The notes beneath the pieces were generated by a model. It was given only the letters and a program-made list of their open reading frames with translations. It searched no databases and was not told the origin of the DNA. DNA of 64,000 nucleotides from Actinomadura citrea (GTDB taxonomy: Bacteria; Actinomycetota; Actinomycetes; Streptosporangiales; Streptosporangiaceae). The position numbers and the translations under genes are program-made. Each line of letters opens with the position of its first letter. Position 1 is the first letter of the stretch. Below, piece after piece: positions 51,933-60,706 of this stretch. The DNA lies in the NCBI RefSeq assembly GCF_013409045.1, contig NZ_JACCBT010000001.1:5022001-5086000 (forward strand), in the 5' to 3' direction.

Positions 51933-53167
51933 GTGAAGAGTCCGGTCAGCCAGAAGAGGAAGGCGTGCCAGCGGTCGGCGAGCAGGGGACTGATGACGTC
52001 CCCTGCCGGGGACATGGCGACGGCGGTGACGATGGCGATGAACGCGCCGAGGACGAGGAACAGCAGCGACCAGGTGGAGATCCGGCTGCGGTAGAGCCTG
52101 CTGACGCCCTTGGCGTCGACGAGCTTGCTGCCGACGCGGAGCCGGGTGAGGAACGTGCTGGCCATGCCGGCGCGCCCCTTGTCGAAGAACTCCTCCATGT
52201 TGGCGTGCGTGCCGACCGCGACGATCAGGGTGGCGCCCTTGTCGTCGGCGAGGAGCATCGCGATGTCCTCGCTGGTGGCGGCGGCGGGGAAGACCACGGC
52301 GTCCTTGCCGAGCTCGTGCACGCGCTTCAGGCCCGGCGCGCGGCCGTCCCGGTAGGCGTGCACGACGAGTTCGGCGCCGCAGGTGAGCGCGTCGTCGGAG
52401 ACCGAGTCCATGTCCCCGACGATCATGTCCGGGCGGTAGCCGGCCTCCAGCAGCGCGTCGGCGCCCCCGTCCACCCCGATCAGCACGGGGCGGTACTCGC
52501 GGATGTAGGGGCGCAGGGTCGCGATGTCCTCGCGGTAGTGGTAGCCGCGCACGACGATCAGGGCGTGCCGCCCGGAGATCCTCGTGGCCACCTCGGGGAC
52601 GCCGACGCCGTCGATGAGCAGGTCGCGCTCGCGCTTGACGTACTCCATCGTGTTGGCGACGAACGCCTCCAGCTGGGAGGCGAGCCCGGCCTTGGCCTCG
52701 GTCAGCGCCTCCTCGATGGACTCGGCGGTCTGCTCGGTGCCCTTGGCGACGACCTCCTCGCCCCGGTGCACGGCCGGCCCCTCGACGCGGACCTGGTCGC
52801 CCTCCTGCAGCTTGCTGAAGATCTCCGGTCCGACGTCGTCGACCAGCGGGATGCCGGCCTCGATCAGGATCTGCGGCCCGAGGTTCGGGTACCGGCCGGA
52901 GATGCTGGGCGCGACGTTGACGACGGCGCCCACCTCGCGCGACACCAGCGCCTCGGCGCTGACGCGGTCGAGGTCGACGTGGTCGATCACCGCGACCTCG
53001 CCGGGCTGCAGCCGCTTGGTCAGGTCCTTGGTGCGGCGGTCGAGCCGGACCGTCGCGCTGACCCCGGGCCGCCCGTCGTCGCGGCCGCGGCCCAGCGTGA
53101 GCACGCGCCGGGGCAGCCTCTGGGCCAGCCGGAGGCGTCGCTCTGCGGTGGGTGACGACTCGTTCAT
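51929..53167 (-). CDS. steA: SteA-like cytokinetic ring protein
   Basis: 412 residues. Thiamin-pyrophosphokinase-like fold in the middle (RPVLIGVDGGADALLEAG, then DMIVGDMDSVSDDAL, near residues 235-275) and one transmembrane segment near the C-terminus (WSLLFLVLGAFIAIVTAVAM). In Corynebacterium SteA-SteB control the cell-wall hydrolase RipA during division; the same role is inferred. Homologue of Rv1697. ATG at 53167 with an AGGA-type ribosome site. Longer upstream frame not favoured. Confidence 0.9.
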   Translation of the reverse strand: MNESSPTAERRLRLAQRLPRRVLTLGRGRDDGRPGVSATVRLDRRTKDLTKRLQPGEVAVIDHVDLDRVSAEALVSREVGAVVNVAPSISGRYPNLGPQILIEAGIPLVDDVGPEIFSKLQEGDQVRVEGPAVHRGEEVVAKGTEQTAESIEEALTEAKAGLASQLEAFVANTMEYVKRERDLLIDGVGVPEVATRISGRHALIVVRGYHYREDIATLRPYIREYRPVLIGVDGGADALLEAGYRPDMIVGDMDSVSDDALTCGAELVVHAYRDGRAPGLKRVHELGKDAVVFPAAATSEDIAMLLADDKGATLIVAVGTHANMEEFFDKGRAGMASTFLTRLRVGSKLVDAKGVSRLYRSRISTWSLLFLVLGAFIAIVTAVAMSPAGDVISPLLADRWHAFLFWLTGLFT

Positions 53168-53307
53168 CAACTGCCATCCTGCCAGAGCACGGGAGCGGAC
53201 GCCGGAAAGGCCGATCTTCCAGGCGTGTCCGTTCGGGCACTCTCTGTAGTCTTTGCCGGAGCGGACGGTGGCCCGCGGCGGCGCTGACGTGGGGTCTTCG
53301 GCCGCCG

Positions 53308-55014
53308 CTACCGTTCCTCGGCGGCCATGGCGAGCAGTTCCTCGGCGTGCGCGCGGCCGAGCTCGGAGTCCTCCAGGCCGGCCAGCATCCGCGACAGCTC
53401 CCGGACGCGTCCCTCCCGGTCCAGGGCGGTGACGCCGCTGCTGGTGACGGTTCCGTCGTCGGACTTCTCCACCAGCAGGTGCTGGTCGGCGAACGCGGCG
53501 ACCTGCGGGAGGTGCGTGACGACGATCACCTGGGCGTTGCGGGCCAGCCGCGCCAGCCGCCGCCCGATCTCCACCGCGGCCTTGCCGCCGACGCCCGCGT
53601 CGACCTCGTCGAACACGAACGTCGGGACGGGGTCGGCGCCCGCGAACACGACCTCGATCGCCAGCATCACGCGGGACAGCTCGCCGCCCGAGGCGCCCTT
53701 GTGCAGCGGCAGCGGCGGCGACCCCGGGTGCGGGGCGAGCCGGACCTCGACCTCGTCGACGCCGTGCGGGCCGTAGTCGCCGCTCGGGGCGACGGTGACG
53801 ACGACGCGGGCGTGCGGCATCGCCAGCGCGGTCAGCTCCTCGGTGACGGCCTCGGAGAACCTCTCGGCGGCCCGGGTGCGGACCGCGGTCAGCTCCGCGG
53901 CCTCGGCGGCGAGCCGTTCGGTGAGCTCGGCGTGCTCGGAGCGCAGCTCGTCGATGCGGTCGTCGTCGCCCTCCAGCTCCGCGAGGCGGGACGCGGACCT
54001 GCGCGCCCACTCCAGGACCTCGGTGACCGTCCCCTCCGTCCCGCCGTACTTGCGGGTCAGGGCGGTCAGCTCGGCACGCCGCTCCTGGACGGCCGCGAGC
54101 CGCGCCGGGTCGGCGTCCACGGACTCGGCGTAGGACGCCAGGTCGGTGCCGACGTCGGAGACCAGGTAGCCGGCCTCGGCGAGCCGGTCGGCGAGCGCCG
54201 CGAGCTCCGGGTCGTGGTCGCGGACGACGTCCAGCGCGTTGCGGGCCTGGCCGAGCAGGCCCGTCACGTTCGCGGCCTCGAACGCGGCGACGGGGTCGCC
54301 GAGCAGGGCCTCGTGGGCGGTGTCGGCGGCGCCGCGCAGCGCGTCGGCGTGCCCGAGGCGCTCCTCCTCGGCGGCGAGGTCGGTGTCCTCGCCGTCCTTG
54401 GGGTCGACCTTCTCGATCTCCTCCAGACCCAAGCGGAGCAGCTCGGCCTCCTGGGTCCGCTCGCGCGCACGCGTGGTCAGCTCCTCCAGCAGCGCGCTGA
54501 CCTGGCGGTGCCGCTGGTAGGCCTTGGTGTAGGCGCGCATCGGCTTGGTCAGCGCACCGCCCGCGTACCGGTCGAGCGCGCCGCGCTGCCGCGACGACTG
54601 CAGCAGGCGCTGCTGGTCGGACTGCCCGTGCACGGCGACCAGGTCGTCCGCCAGGGTGATCAGCACGCTGACGGGGACGGACCGGCCGCCGAGGAACGCG
54701 CGGGAGCGGCCCTCCGCCGACACCGAGCGCGTGACGATCAGGGCACCGTCGTCCAGCTCGCCGCCGGCGTCCTCGACCCGTTCGACCACGCGGCCGCCCG
54801 GATCGACGACGATCCGGCCCTCCACCGTGGCGCGCCCCGCGCCGGGCCTGACCCGCTGCGGGTCGGCGCGGCCGCCGAACATCAGCCCGAGGCTGGTGAC
54901 CACCATGGTCTTGCCCGCCCCGGTCTCCCCCGTCACCACGTTGAAGCCCGGCGACAGATCGAGCACGGCCTCGTCGATCACCCCGAGGCCCTGGATCCGC
55001 ACCTCATCGACCAT
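53308..55014 (-). CDS. recN: DNA repair protein RecN
   Basis: SMC-like ATPase of double-strand break repair, 568 residues. Walker A GETGAGKTMVVTSL (about 30-43), long coiled-coil arms (about 150-380), signature ASGGELSRVMLAIE, Walker B FVFDEVDAGVGGKAA and the IVVTHLPQVAA switch. ATG at 55014 (MVDEVRIQGLG); ATG at 55044 adds ten unconserved residues. Sits between NAD kinase and steA as in M. tuberculosis. No SOS box was seen in its 58-bp upstream gap, unlike uvrA. Confidence 0.96.
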   Translation of the reverse strand: MVDEVRIQGLGVIDEAVLDLSPGFNVVTGETGAGKTMVVTSLGLMFGGRADPQRVRPGAGRATVEGRIVVDPGGRVVERVEDAGGELDDGALIVTRSVSAEGRSRAFLGGRSVPVSVLITLADDLVAVHGQSDQQRLLQSSRQRGALDRYAGGALTKPMRAYTKAYQRHRQVSALLEELTTRARERTQEAELLRLGLEEIEKVDPKDGEDTDLAAEEERLGHADALRGAADTAHEALLGDPVAAFEAANVTGLLGQARNALDVVRDHDPELAALADRLAEAGYLVSDVGTDLASYAESVDADPARLAAVQERRAELTALTRKYGGTEGTVTEVLEWARRSASRLAELEGDDDRIDELRSEHAELTERLAAEAAELTAVRTRAAERFSEAVTEELTALAMPHARVVVTVAPSGDYGPHGVDEVEVRLAPHPGSPPLPLHKGASGGELSRVMLAIEVVFAGADPVPTFVFDEVDAGVGGKAAVEIGRRLARLARNAQVIVVTHLPQVAAFADQHLLVEKSDDGTVTSSGVTALDREGRVRELSRMLAGLEDSELGRAHAEELLAMAAEER

Positions 55015-55072
55015 CGGACGCACCAGCGTCACAACCCTCCGCAACCAGATCCCCGATCAGCGCCTGTGGAGA

Positions 55073-56113
55073 TTATCCCCTCTGCTCGTCCGCCGCCTCC
55101 CCGTCCGGCCCCGGGGGCGCACCCTGCGGCGGGAAGCCGGGGCCCGGGTATCCGGCGATGCCTCCGGCCGCCGGGGCGTCCCCGACCTGGGAGTCCCCGA
55201 GCGGCGGGGACGGCCGGGACGGCTGGCGGACCCGCCCGCGCCAGCCCGTCACGGGCAGCCCGAACTTGGTGACCAGCCGGTCGGTGAACGGGGTGAGGTG
55301 CAGCCGCGCGAGCCGCACCGGCTCGGCGCCGCGGCGGACCTCCACCCGCGCGCCCGGCGGCAGGTCGAGCGTGCGGCGCCCGTCGCACCACAGCACCGCG
55401 CGGGGCGTGTCCGGCAGCACCTCCACCGCGACCGACGAGCGCGGCGAGACCACCAGCGGGCGCGCGAACAGCGAGTGCGCGCTGATCGGCACGACGAGCA
55501 TCGCCTCCACCTCAGGCCACACGACCGGGCCGCCGGCGGAGAACGCGTAGGCGGTGGAGCCGGTCGGGGTGGCGCACACCACACCGTCGCAGCCCCAGTT
55601 GGACAGCGGCCGGCCGTCGATCTCGGCGACGACCTCCAGCATCCGCTCCCGTTCGGCCTTCTCGATGCTGGCCTCGTTCAGCGCCCACGTGGTGCCGAGC
55701 ACGGTGCCGTTGCGGCGGGCGGTGACGTCGACGGTCATGCGCTCCTCGACGTCGTAGCGGCGGGTCATGACCCGGTCGACGGTGGCGGCGAGGTCCTCGC
55801 GCTCGGCCTCGGCGAGGAACCCGACGTGGCCGAGGTTGACGCCGAGCAGCGGGGTGCCGGAGCTGCGGGTGAGGTCGGCGGCGCGCAGCAGCGTCCCGTC
55901 ACCGCCGAGGACCATGACGACCTCGGCGCCGTCGGCGGCCGCGGCGGTGCTGGGCATGACCTCCACGCCCGTGCAGCCGATGTCGTCGGCCTCGCCGTCC
56001 AGGACCCGCACGCAGATCCCGGCCTCGCTGAGCCGCTCGATGACCAGCTGCGCGCTGCGGACCGCCTCGGGCCGCCCGGTGTGCGCCACGACCAGCACCG
56101 ACCTTGTGCTCAT
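55073..56113 (-). CDS. ppnK: NAD kinase
   Basis: ATP/polyphosphate-dependent NAD phosphorylation to NADP. 346 residues; GGDGTLL diagnostic motif (70-76), LGVNLGHVGFLAE, and the C-terminal GSTAYAFSAGGPV. The C-terminal ~60 residues are a Pro/Gly-rich tail (PGPGFPPQGAPPGPDG) with no fold, a genus-type extension. ATG at 56113. Neighbours recN and tlyA keep the standard order. Confidence 0.96.
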   Translation of the reverse strand: MSTRSVLVVAHTGRPEAVRSAQLVIERLSEAGICVRVLDGEADDIGCTGVEVMPSTAAAADGAEVVMVLGGDGTLLRAADLTRSSGTPLLGVNLGHVGFLAEAEREDLAATVDRVMTRRYDVEERMTVDVTARRNGTVLGTTWALNEASIEKAERERMLEVVAEIDGRPLSNWGCDGVVCATPTGSTAYAFSAGGPVVWPEVEAMLVVPISAHSLFARPLVVSPRSSVAVEVLPDTPRAVLWCDGRRTLDLPPGARVEVRRGAEPVRLARLHLTPFTDRLVTKFGLPVTGWRGRVRQPSRPSPPLGDSQVGDAPAAGGIAGYPGPGFPPQGAPPGPDGEAADEQRG

Positions 56114-56222
56114 GCTCCCGCCCCACTCCCCGACGCGCTCCGGCGTACAGCCGTCTGGACGAACGCCCCGGCGCGGGACGTCCCAGGTTTCGACGCCCTC
56201 TGTGGGCGCGGTGCACCGCCGC

Positions 56223-57026
56223 TCACTGCGGGCCCTCCGCGATGGCCTTCGCCAGGGCCTCCTCGTCCAGCGGCGGGGCTCCCGCGCGCAGCCACAGGAA
56301 GTACTCCACGTTGCCGGACGGCCCCGGCAGCGGGCTCGCCGCCACCCCGAGGACGCCGAGGCCGAGCGCCGCCGCGTGCCCGGCCACCCCGCGCACCGCG
56401 TCGGCGCGCAGTTCCGGGTCGCGGACGACGCCGCCCGCGCCGACCCGGTCCTTGCCGACCTCGAACTGCGGTTTCACCATGACCGCATAGTCGGCCTCGG
56501 GGGCCGCGCACCGCTGGACCGGCCCGAGGACGAGCCTGAGCGAGATGAACGACAGGTCGCCGACGACGAGGCTCGGCCGCGCGCCGTCGAGCATCCCCGG
56601 CTCCAGGTCGCGGATGTTGACCCGCTCCAGGACGGTGACGCGGTCGTCGGTCCGCAGCGACCAGGCGATCTGCCCGTACCCGACGTCGACCGCGTACACG
56701 TGCGCCGCGCCCGCGCGCAGCAGGACGTCGGTGAACCCGCCGGTCGAGGCGCCCGCGTCCAGGCAGACCCGGCCCCGGGCGTCCAGGCCCGCGAACGCCT
56801 CCAGCGCGCCGGCGAGCTTGTGCCCGCCGCGCGAGACGTACTCCGGGCCGCCGCCGTCGTCGGCCACGACGATCGCGGCCCCGGCCTCGACCTGCGTGGC
56901 CGCCTTAGCCGCGGTCTGCCCGCCGACGCGGACCCGGCCGTCGCCGATCAGCTGCCCGGCCTGCTCCCGCGACCGGGCCAGCCCGCGGCGCACCAGCTCG
57001 GCGTCCAGGCGGCGCCGGCTACTCAC
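56223..57026 (-). CDS. tlyA: TlyA rRNA 2'-O-methyltransferase
   Basis: 267 residues. N-terminal S4 RNA-binding domain (RRRLDAELVRRGLARSREQAG, 4-24), then a Rossmann methyltransferase domain (CLDAGASTGGFTDVLLRAGA near 88) with KPQFEVGK in the catalytic region. Methylates 16S and 23S rRNA; loss in mycobacteria gives capreomycin resistance. It overlaps the small gene upstream by 8 nt. Confidence 0.95.
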   Translation of the reverse strand: MSSRRRLDAELVRRGLARSREQAGQLIGDGRVRVGGQTAAKAATQVEAGAAIVVADDGGGPEYVSRGGHKLAGALEAFAGLDARGRVCLDAGASTGGFTDVLLRAGAAHVYAVDVGYGQIAWSLRTDDRVTVLERVNIRDLEPGMLDGARPSLVVGDLSFISLRLVLGPVQRCAAPEADYAVMVKPQFEVGKDRVGAGGVVRDPELRADAVRGVAGHAAALGLGVLGVAASPLPGPSGNVEYFLWLRAGAPPLDEEALAKAIAEGPQ

Positions 57027-57270
57027 GGGGGCGCAGGGCGTCGGGGAAGGCGGGCCGGGGCTGCGCCGGCCGCTCGTCCTGGTCGGCGGAGGCGAGGAGC
57101 TCCTGGAGCCGCTGGTGGACGTCCTCGAAGACCTCCACGTGCGCGGCGACGGGCCGCCCGCCGAGCTGGCCGAGGAGGGCGACGGCGGCGTCCACGCGGG
57201 GGTCGCCGGTCGGATCGGGCGGCGGCGCCGCCGGGAACTCCGGCTCCTCCGCGGCCTCGTCGGACATCAC
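57019..57270 (-). CDS. Small acidic protein upstream of tlyA
   Basis: 83 residues, acidic N-terminus, helix-rich centre (RVDAAVALLGQLGGRPVAAHVEVFEDVHQRLQELLAS). A short gene in this place is also found in M. tuberculosis (Rv1693 position). GTG at 57270 or ATG at 57267 both follow GGGAGG with 5 or 8 nt. Function unknown. Confidence 0.75.
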   Translation of the reverse strand: MMSDEAAEEPEFPAAPPPDPTGDPRVDAAVALLGQLGGRPVAAHVEVFEDVHQRLQELLASADQDERPAQPRPAFPDALRPRE

Positions 57271-57381
57271 GTTTACCTCCCAGTGCTCCCGGAGCGCACG
57301 CGACGAGTCGCCTCCGGCTCACCATGAACGCTACCGTCCCTGAACGACATCGATGCCGGACGAACGGGGAACTGCCTGACC

Positions 57382-57723
57382 ATGGCGAACGAGGAGGAGT
57401 GCCGTGCGGCGCTGGAGCGCGTCGCGGCGCGCCTGGCGGAGGTGGACGCCGACCGGCTCGCCGAGCACGTCGTCGAGCGGACGGTCAGCTGCCGGGTCGC
57501 GGACCTCGGGCTGGCCTTCCGCAGCCGGCTCCACGGGGGCGGCCTCGACCCGTTCGAGCGCGACGAGGACCCCGGGGCCGCGCAGGTGCGCCTCACCGTG
57601 GACAGCGACGACCTCGTCGCGATGGCCTTCGACGAGCTGAACCCGGCCAAGGCGTGGACCGCCGGCCGCCTGAAGATCGAGGCGAGCATCTTCGACCTCC
57701 TCCGGCTGCGCAAACTCCTCTGA
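57382..57723 (+). CDS. SCP2 sterol-binding domain protein
   Basis: 113 residues forming one SCP2-like domain (about 30-113: SCRVADLGLAFRSRLHGGGLDPF, then LTVDSDDLVAMAFDELNPAKAWTAGRLKIEASIFDLLRLRKLL). Binds lipid or a hydrophobic ligand; some family members pair with mycothiol enzymes. It is inserted on the plus strand between two conserved minus-strand genes. Possible leaderless or weak ribosome site. Confidence 0.82.
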   Translation: MANEEECRAALERVAARLAEVDADRLAEHVVERTVSCRVADLGLAFRSRLHGGGLDPFERDEDPGAAQVRLTVDSDDLVAMAFDELNPAKAWTAGRLKIEASIFDLLRLRKLL

Positions 57724-57766
57724 CCGGCGTCCGGCCGGGCCGCCACCGGCGGCCACGGCCCCGGCT

Positions 57767-58780
57767 TCAGAGCGACAGGGTCTCCAGGGCCTCGGTGAGG
57801 GCCTCCGGAGGCGGCGGCCTCTCGGTCTCCCAGGCGGCGGACGCGAGGGCGCGGAGGCCGTCGTGGGGGTCGCCGGATCCGCTGAGCGCGAACGCGTCCC
57901 CGTCGCGGCGCGCCGTCCAGCCGCCGCACCGGTGGGCGCCGTCCTCCCGGACGGTCTCCGGGTGCGGGACGAGCAGGCCGGACAGGTCCGGCGCGAGGTA
58001 GGTGGGGCGCCGGTGGGGCGGGGCGGTGAGCGCCTGGAGGTGGCCGGTGACGCCGGTGAAGACGAGGAGACTGTCGGCGCCGCCGTTGTGGGCTCCCTCG
58101 ATGTCGGTGTCGAGGCGGTCTCCGACCACCAGCGGGCGCTCGGCGCCGGTGCGCAGGATCGACTCCTGGTGCAGCGGCCGTTCGGGCTTGCCGGTGATGA
58201 TCGGCTCCACGCCGGTGGCGGCGCTGATCACGCGGAGGAGGGCCCCGTTGCCCGGGTGGGGAGGCCCCTCGCCGCCGGGGATGGTCAGGTCGCCGTTGGA
58301 GCCGACGAACAAGGCGCCCGCGCTGACCGCCTGGGCGCCCTCGGACAACAGCCCGTACCCGAGGTCGGGGTGGTAGCCCTGCACGACGGCGGGGGGACGC
58401 CGCGACGCCGTCGACACCGGGCGCAGGCCCCGCTGGTAGAGGGCGTGGCGCAGCCCCATGCCGCCCACCACGAGCACTTCCGACCCGGCGGGCAGGCGTT
58501 CGGCCAGCAGGCGGGCGGCGGCCTGCGCGGAGGTCACCACGTCCGACGCCTCGGCGGGGACGCCGACCTCGGTGAGCAGCGCCGCGACCGCCGACGGCGT
58601 CCGCGAGGCGTTGTTGGTCACGAACGCCAGCCGCTGCCCCGCCGCGCGTGCCTTCGCGAGCGACTCCGCCGCCGCGGGGACGGGCCTGCGGCCGACGTAG
58701 ACGACCCCGTCCAGGTCGAGCAGGGCGACGTCGTACGCCTCGCTCAGGGGACGTTCGCTGCCTTTCATCGCGCTCCTCAT
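57767..58780 (-). CDS. HAD-family phosphatase, NagD-like
   Basis: 337 residues from the ATG at 58780 (alternatives 58789 and 58768, all in frame). DLDGVVYVG at the N-terminus gives the catalytic Asp pair, FVTNNASRTP motif II, ITGKPERPLH (Lys) and VVGDRLDTDIEGAHNGG (Asp pair) complete the HAD site of the NagD/Rv1692 group, which dephosphorylates sugar phosphates or glycerol phosphate. Mycobacterial Rv1692 is a glycerol phosphate phosphatase in lipid catabolism. Starts 54 bp after a TPR protein gene. Confidence 0.9.
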   Translation of the reverse strand: MRSAMKGSERPLSEAYDVALLDLDGVVYVGRRPVPAAAESLAKARAAGQRLAFVTNNASRTPSAVAALLTEVGVPAEASDVVTSAQAAARLLAERLPAGSEVLVVGGMGLRHALYQRGLRPVSTASRRPPAVVQGYHPDLGYGLLSEGAQAVSAGALFVGSNGDLTIPGGEGPPHPGNGALLRVISAATGVEPIITGKPERPLHQESILRTGAERPLVVGDRLDTDIEGAHNGGADSLLVFTGVTGHLQALTAPPHRRPTYLAPDLSGLLVPHPETVREDGAHRCGGWTARRDGDAFALSGSGDPHDGLRALASAAWETERPPPPEALTEALETLSL

Positions 58781-58833
58781 GCCTGTCATGCCTGCGATCG
58801 TACGGGGGTTGTTACCGACGGGTAAGGGGTGGG

Positions 58834-59277
58834 TCAGCGCCGGGCCGCGAGCGTGGCCCTGGCGTGCTGCAACGCCCGCGCGTAGTCCTGGTTCTCCGGG
58901 CGCATGGCCGCGGCGAGCGCGAGATGCTCGACGGCGGCCTCGAAGTCGCCCATCCGGCTGAGCGACAGCCCGAGCCCGAACCGCGCGTAGTCCTCGGCGG
59001 GCTCCTGCTCCACGATCCCGCGGAAGCTCTCGGCCGCGGCGCCGAACTGCCGCGCCCCGAACTGGGCGCGGGCGAGCGCCTCGCGGATGCTGTGCGACTG
59101 CGGCTCGGCCTCGGCCGCCCTGGTCAGCAGCTGCAGCGCCGCCGCGGAGCTGCCCGCCCGCAGCAGTTCGAGGCCCCGCGTGTACCACTCGTAGACACCG
59201 CCCCGCGGCCAGTCCGCATGCTCGCCCGGGTCCTCTCCTGGGGAATCCTGCGGCCGTCCGGGTCCTTGAGTACTCAT
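58834..59277 (-). CDS. TPR protein (Rv1691-like)
   Basis: 147 residues with about three tetratricopeptide repeats: YTRGLELLRAGSSAAALQLLTRAAE, ALARAQFGARQFGAAAESFRGIVE and LGLSLSRMGDFEAAVEHLALAAAMRP. Adjacent to the HAD phosphatase as in M. tuberculosis. GGGGAGG five bases before the ATG at 59277. Probably an adaptor; no partner seen. Confidence 0.88.
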   Translation of the reverse strand: MSTQGPGRPQDSPGEDPGEHADWPRGGVYEWYTRGLELLRAGSSAAALQLLTRAAEAEPQSHSIREALARAQFGARQFGAAAESFRGIVEQEPAEDYARFGLGLSLSRMGDFEAAVEHLALAAAMRPENQDYARALQHARATLAARR

Positions 59278-59349
59278 GTGGACCTCCCCTCGGACATCGA
59301 TCACTATGACCGTACCCGCCGCGGCACCGGGCGCTCTCCGCTGAATAGC

Positions 59350-60699
59350 ATGCCCAGCGTGGACGACGACCTCTCCTCCGGTCTCGCCCCGGAGGAGTTC
59401 AGCGCACGCGTCTTCGGGACGGCGGCCCCGCGCACGGGCGGCGGCCTGGAGCTGTCCCCGTTCCGGGGCGTCCGCTTCGTCCCCGAGGTGGCCGGCGACC
59501 CGGCGTCGGTGACCATGCCGCCGTACGACCTGATCGACGAGGCGGCGGCGCTGCGGCTGTTCGCGGAGGGCGGCCACAACATCATCCGGCTCAACCTCCC
59601 GCGCGCCGCCGGGGAGACCTACGACGCCGCCGGCCGGCGGCTGCGCCGCTGGCTGGACCGCGGCGCGCTGGCCGTCGACCCCGAACCGGCCCTGTACGTC
59701 TACGAGGCGGCCCGCGGCGGGACCGTCCTGCAGCGCGGCCTGATCGGCGGCCTCGGCCTGCGCGCGGAGTCCGACGGCGTGGTGCTGCCGCACGAGAACG
59801 TCTTCCCCGGCCCGGTCCGCGACCGGCTCGCGCTGATGGCGGCGGCGAACGCCAACCTGGAGCCGATCTTCCTGGTGTACGAGGGCGGCGGGGACGCGGC
59901 CGGCGTCGTCGACGGCGCCGCGGCCGGGCCCCCGCTGATGGAGTTCGACGCCGACGACGGGCTGACGCACCGGCTGTGGCGCGTCACCGACCCGGGCCTG
60001 CACGCGCGGGTGGCCGCCGACCTGCGCGGCAAGCAGGCCCTCATCGCGGACGGCCACCACCGCTACGCCACCTACCGCGCCCTCCAGGCGCGCCGCCACG
60101 CGGCCGGCGACGGCCCCGGCCCCTGGGACGCCGGGCTGGCCCTGCTGGTCGACTCGACGCGCTACCCGCCGCACCTGGGCGCCATCCACCGCGTGCTTCC
60201 CGGGCTCCGCCCGGACATCGCGTTGGACAAGGCCGGCCAGGTCTTCGGCGTGACCCGCTTCCTGGACGAGGACGAGGCCCTGAACGCGCTCGCCCGCGCG
60301 GAGGGGCCCGCGTTCCTTCTCGGCGGCGGCGACTCCCTGCACCTGCTCACCGGCCCCGATCGAGACGCCCTGCGCGAGGCGATGCCGCCAGAGCACTCCC
60401 CCCGCTGGCGCGCGCTCGACACCGCCGTCCTCGACCATCTGCTGATCGGCGAGGTGTGGGGCGTCCCGGAGAACGAGAACGCCATCGAGGTGGTGCACGA
60501 CGACCCGTCCGCGGCCCTCGCCCGCGCCCGGCGCAGCGGCGGGACGGCCGTGATCCTGAACCCGCTCAAGGTCGAGGACGTGCTGGCGGTCGCGAACGGG
60601 GGCGAACGCGTGCCGCGCAAGTCCACCTCGTTCGGCCCCAAGCCCCGCACCGGCCTCGTCCTGCGCCTTCTCGACCCGGGCGCCGCGCAGGAGCCATGA
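59350..60699 (+). CDS. DUF1015-family protein
   Basis: 449 residues, single DUF1015 domain, conserved in bacteria and archaea but of unproven function. Highly conserved FRGVRFVPEVAGDP...PPYDLI near the N-terminus, the IADGHHRYATYRAL motif near residue 235, and LLVDSTRYPPHLGAIHRVLPGL. The HHRYAT histidine pair recalls a metal or nucleotide site. ATG at 59350 is used; a GTG at 59359 with TAGCAT (59346-59351) seven bases before it may be the real start of a leaderless message. Confidence 0.85.
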   Translation: MPSVDDDLSSGLAPEEFSARVFGTAAPRTGGGLELSPFRGVRFVPEVAGDPASVTMPPYDLIDEAAALRLFAEGGHNIIRLNLPRAAGETYDAAGRRLRRWLDRGALAVDPEPALYVYEAARGGTVLQRGLIGGLGLRAESDGVVLPHENVFPGPVRDRLALMAAANANLEPIFLVYEGGGDAAGVVDGAAAGPPLMEFDADDGLTHRLWRVTDPGLHARVAADLRGKQALIADGHHRYATYRALQARRHAAGDGPGPWDAGLALLVDSTRYPPHLGAIHRVLPGLRPDIALDKAGQVFGVTRFLDEDEALNALARAEGPAFLLGGGDSLHLLTGPDRDALREAMPPEHSPRWRALDTAVLDHLLIGEVWGVPENENAIEVVHDDPSAALARARRSGGTAVILNPLKVEDVLAVANGGERVPRKSTSFGPKPRTGLVLRLLDPGAAQEP

Positions 60700-60706
60700 T
60701 CGGGGA

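Noticed and set aside
53168-53240. Upstream in-frame extension of steA containing CPNGH
   Set aside because: The ATG at 53167 has a ribosome site and matches family length; the extension has no support.
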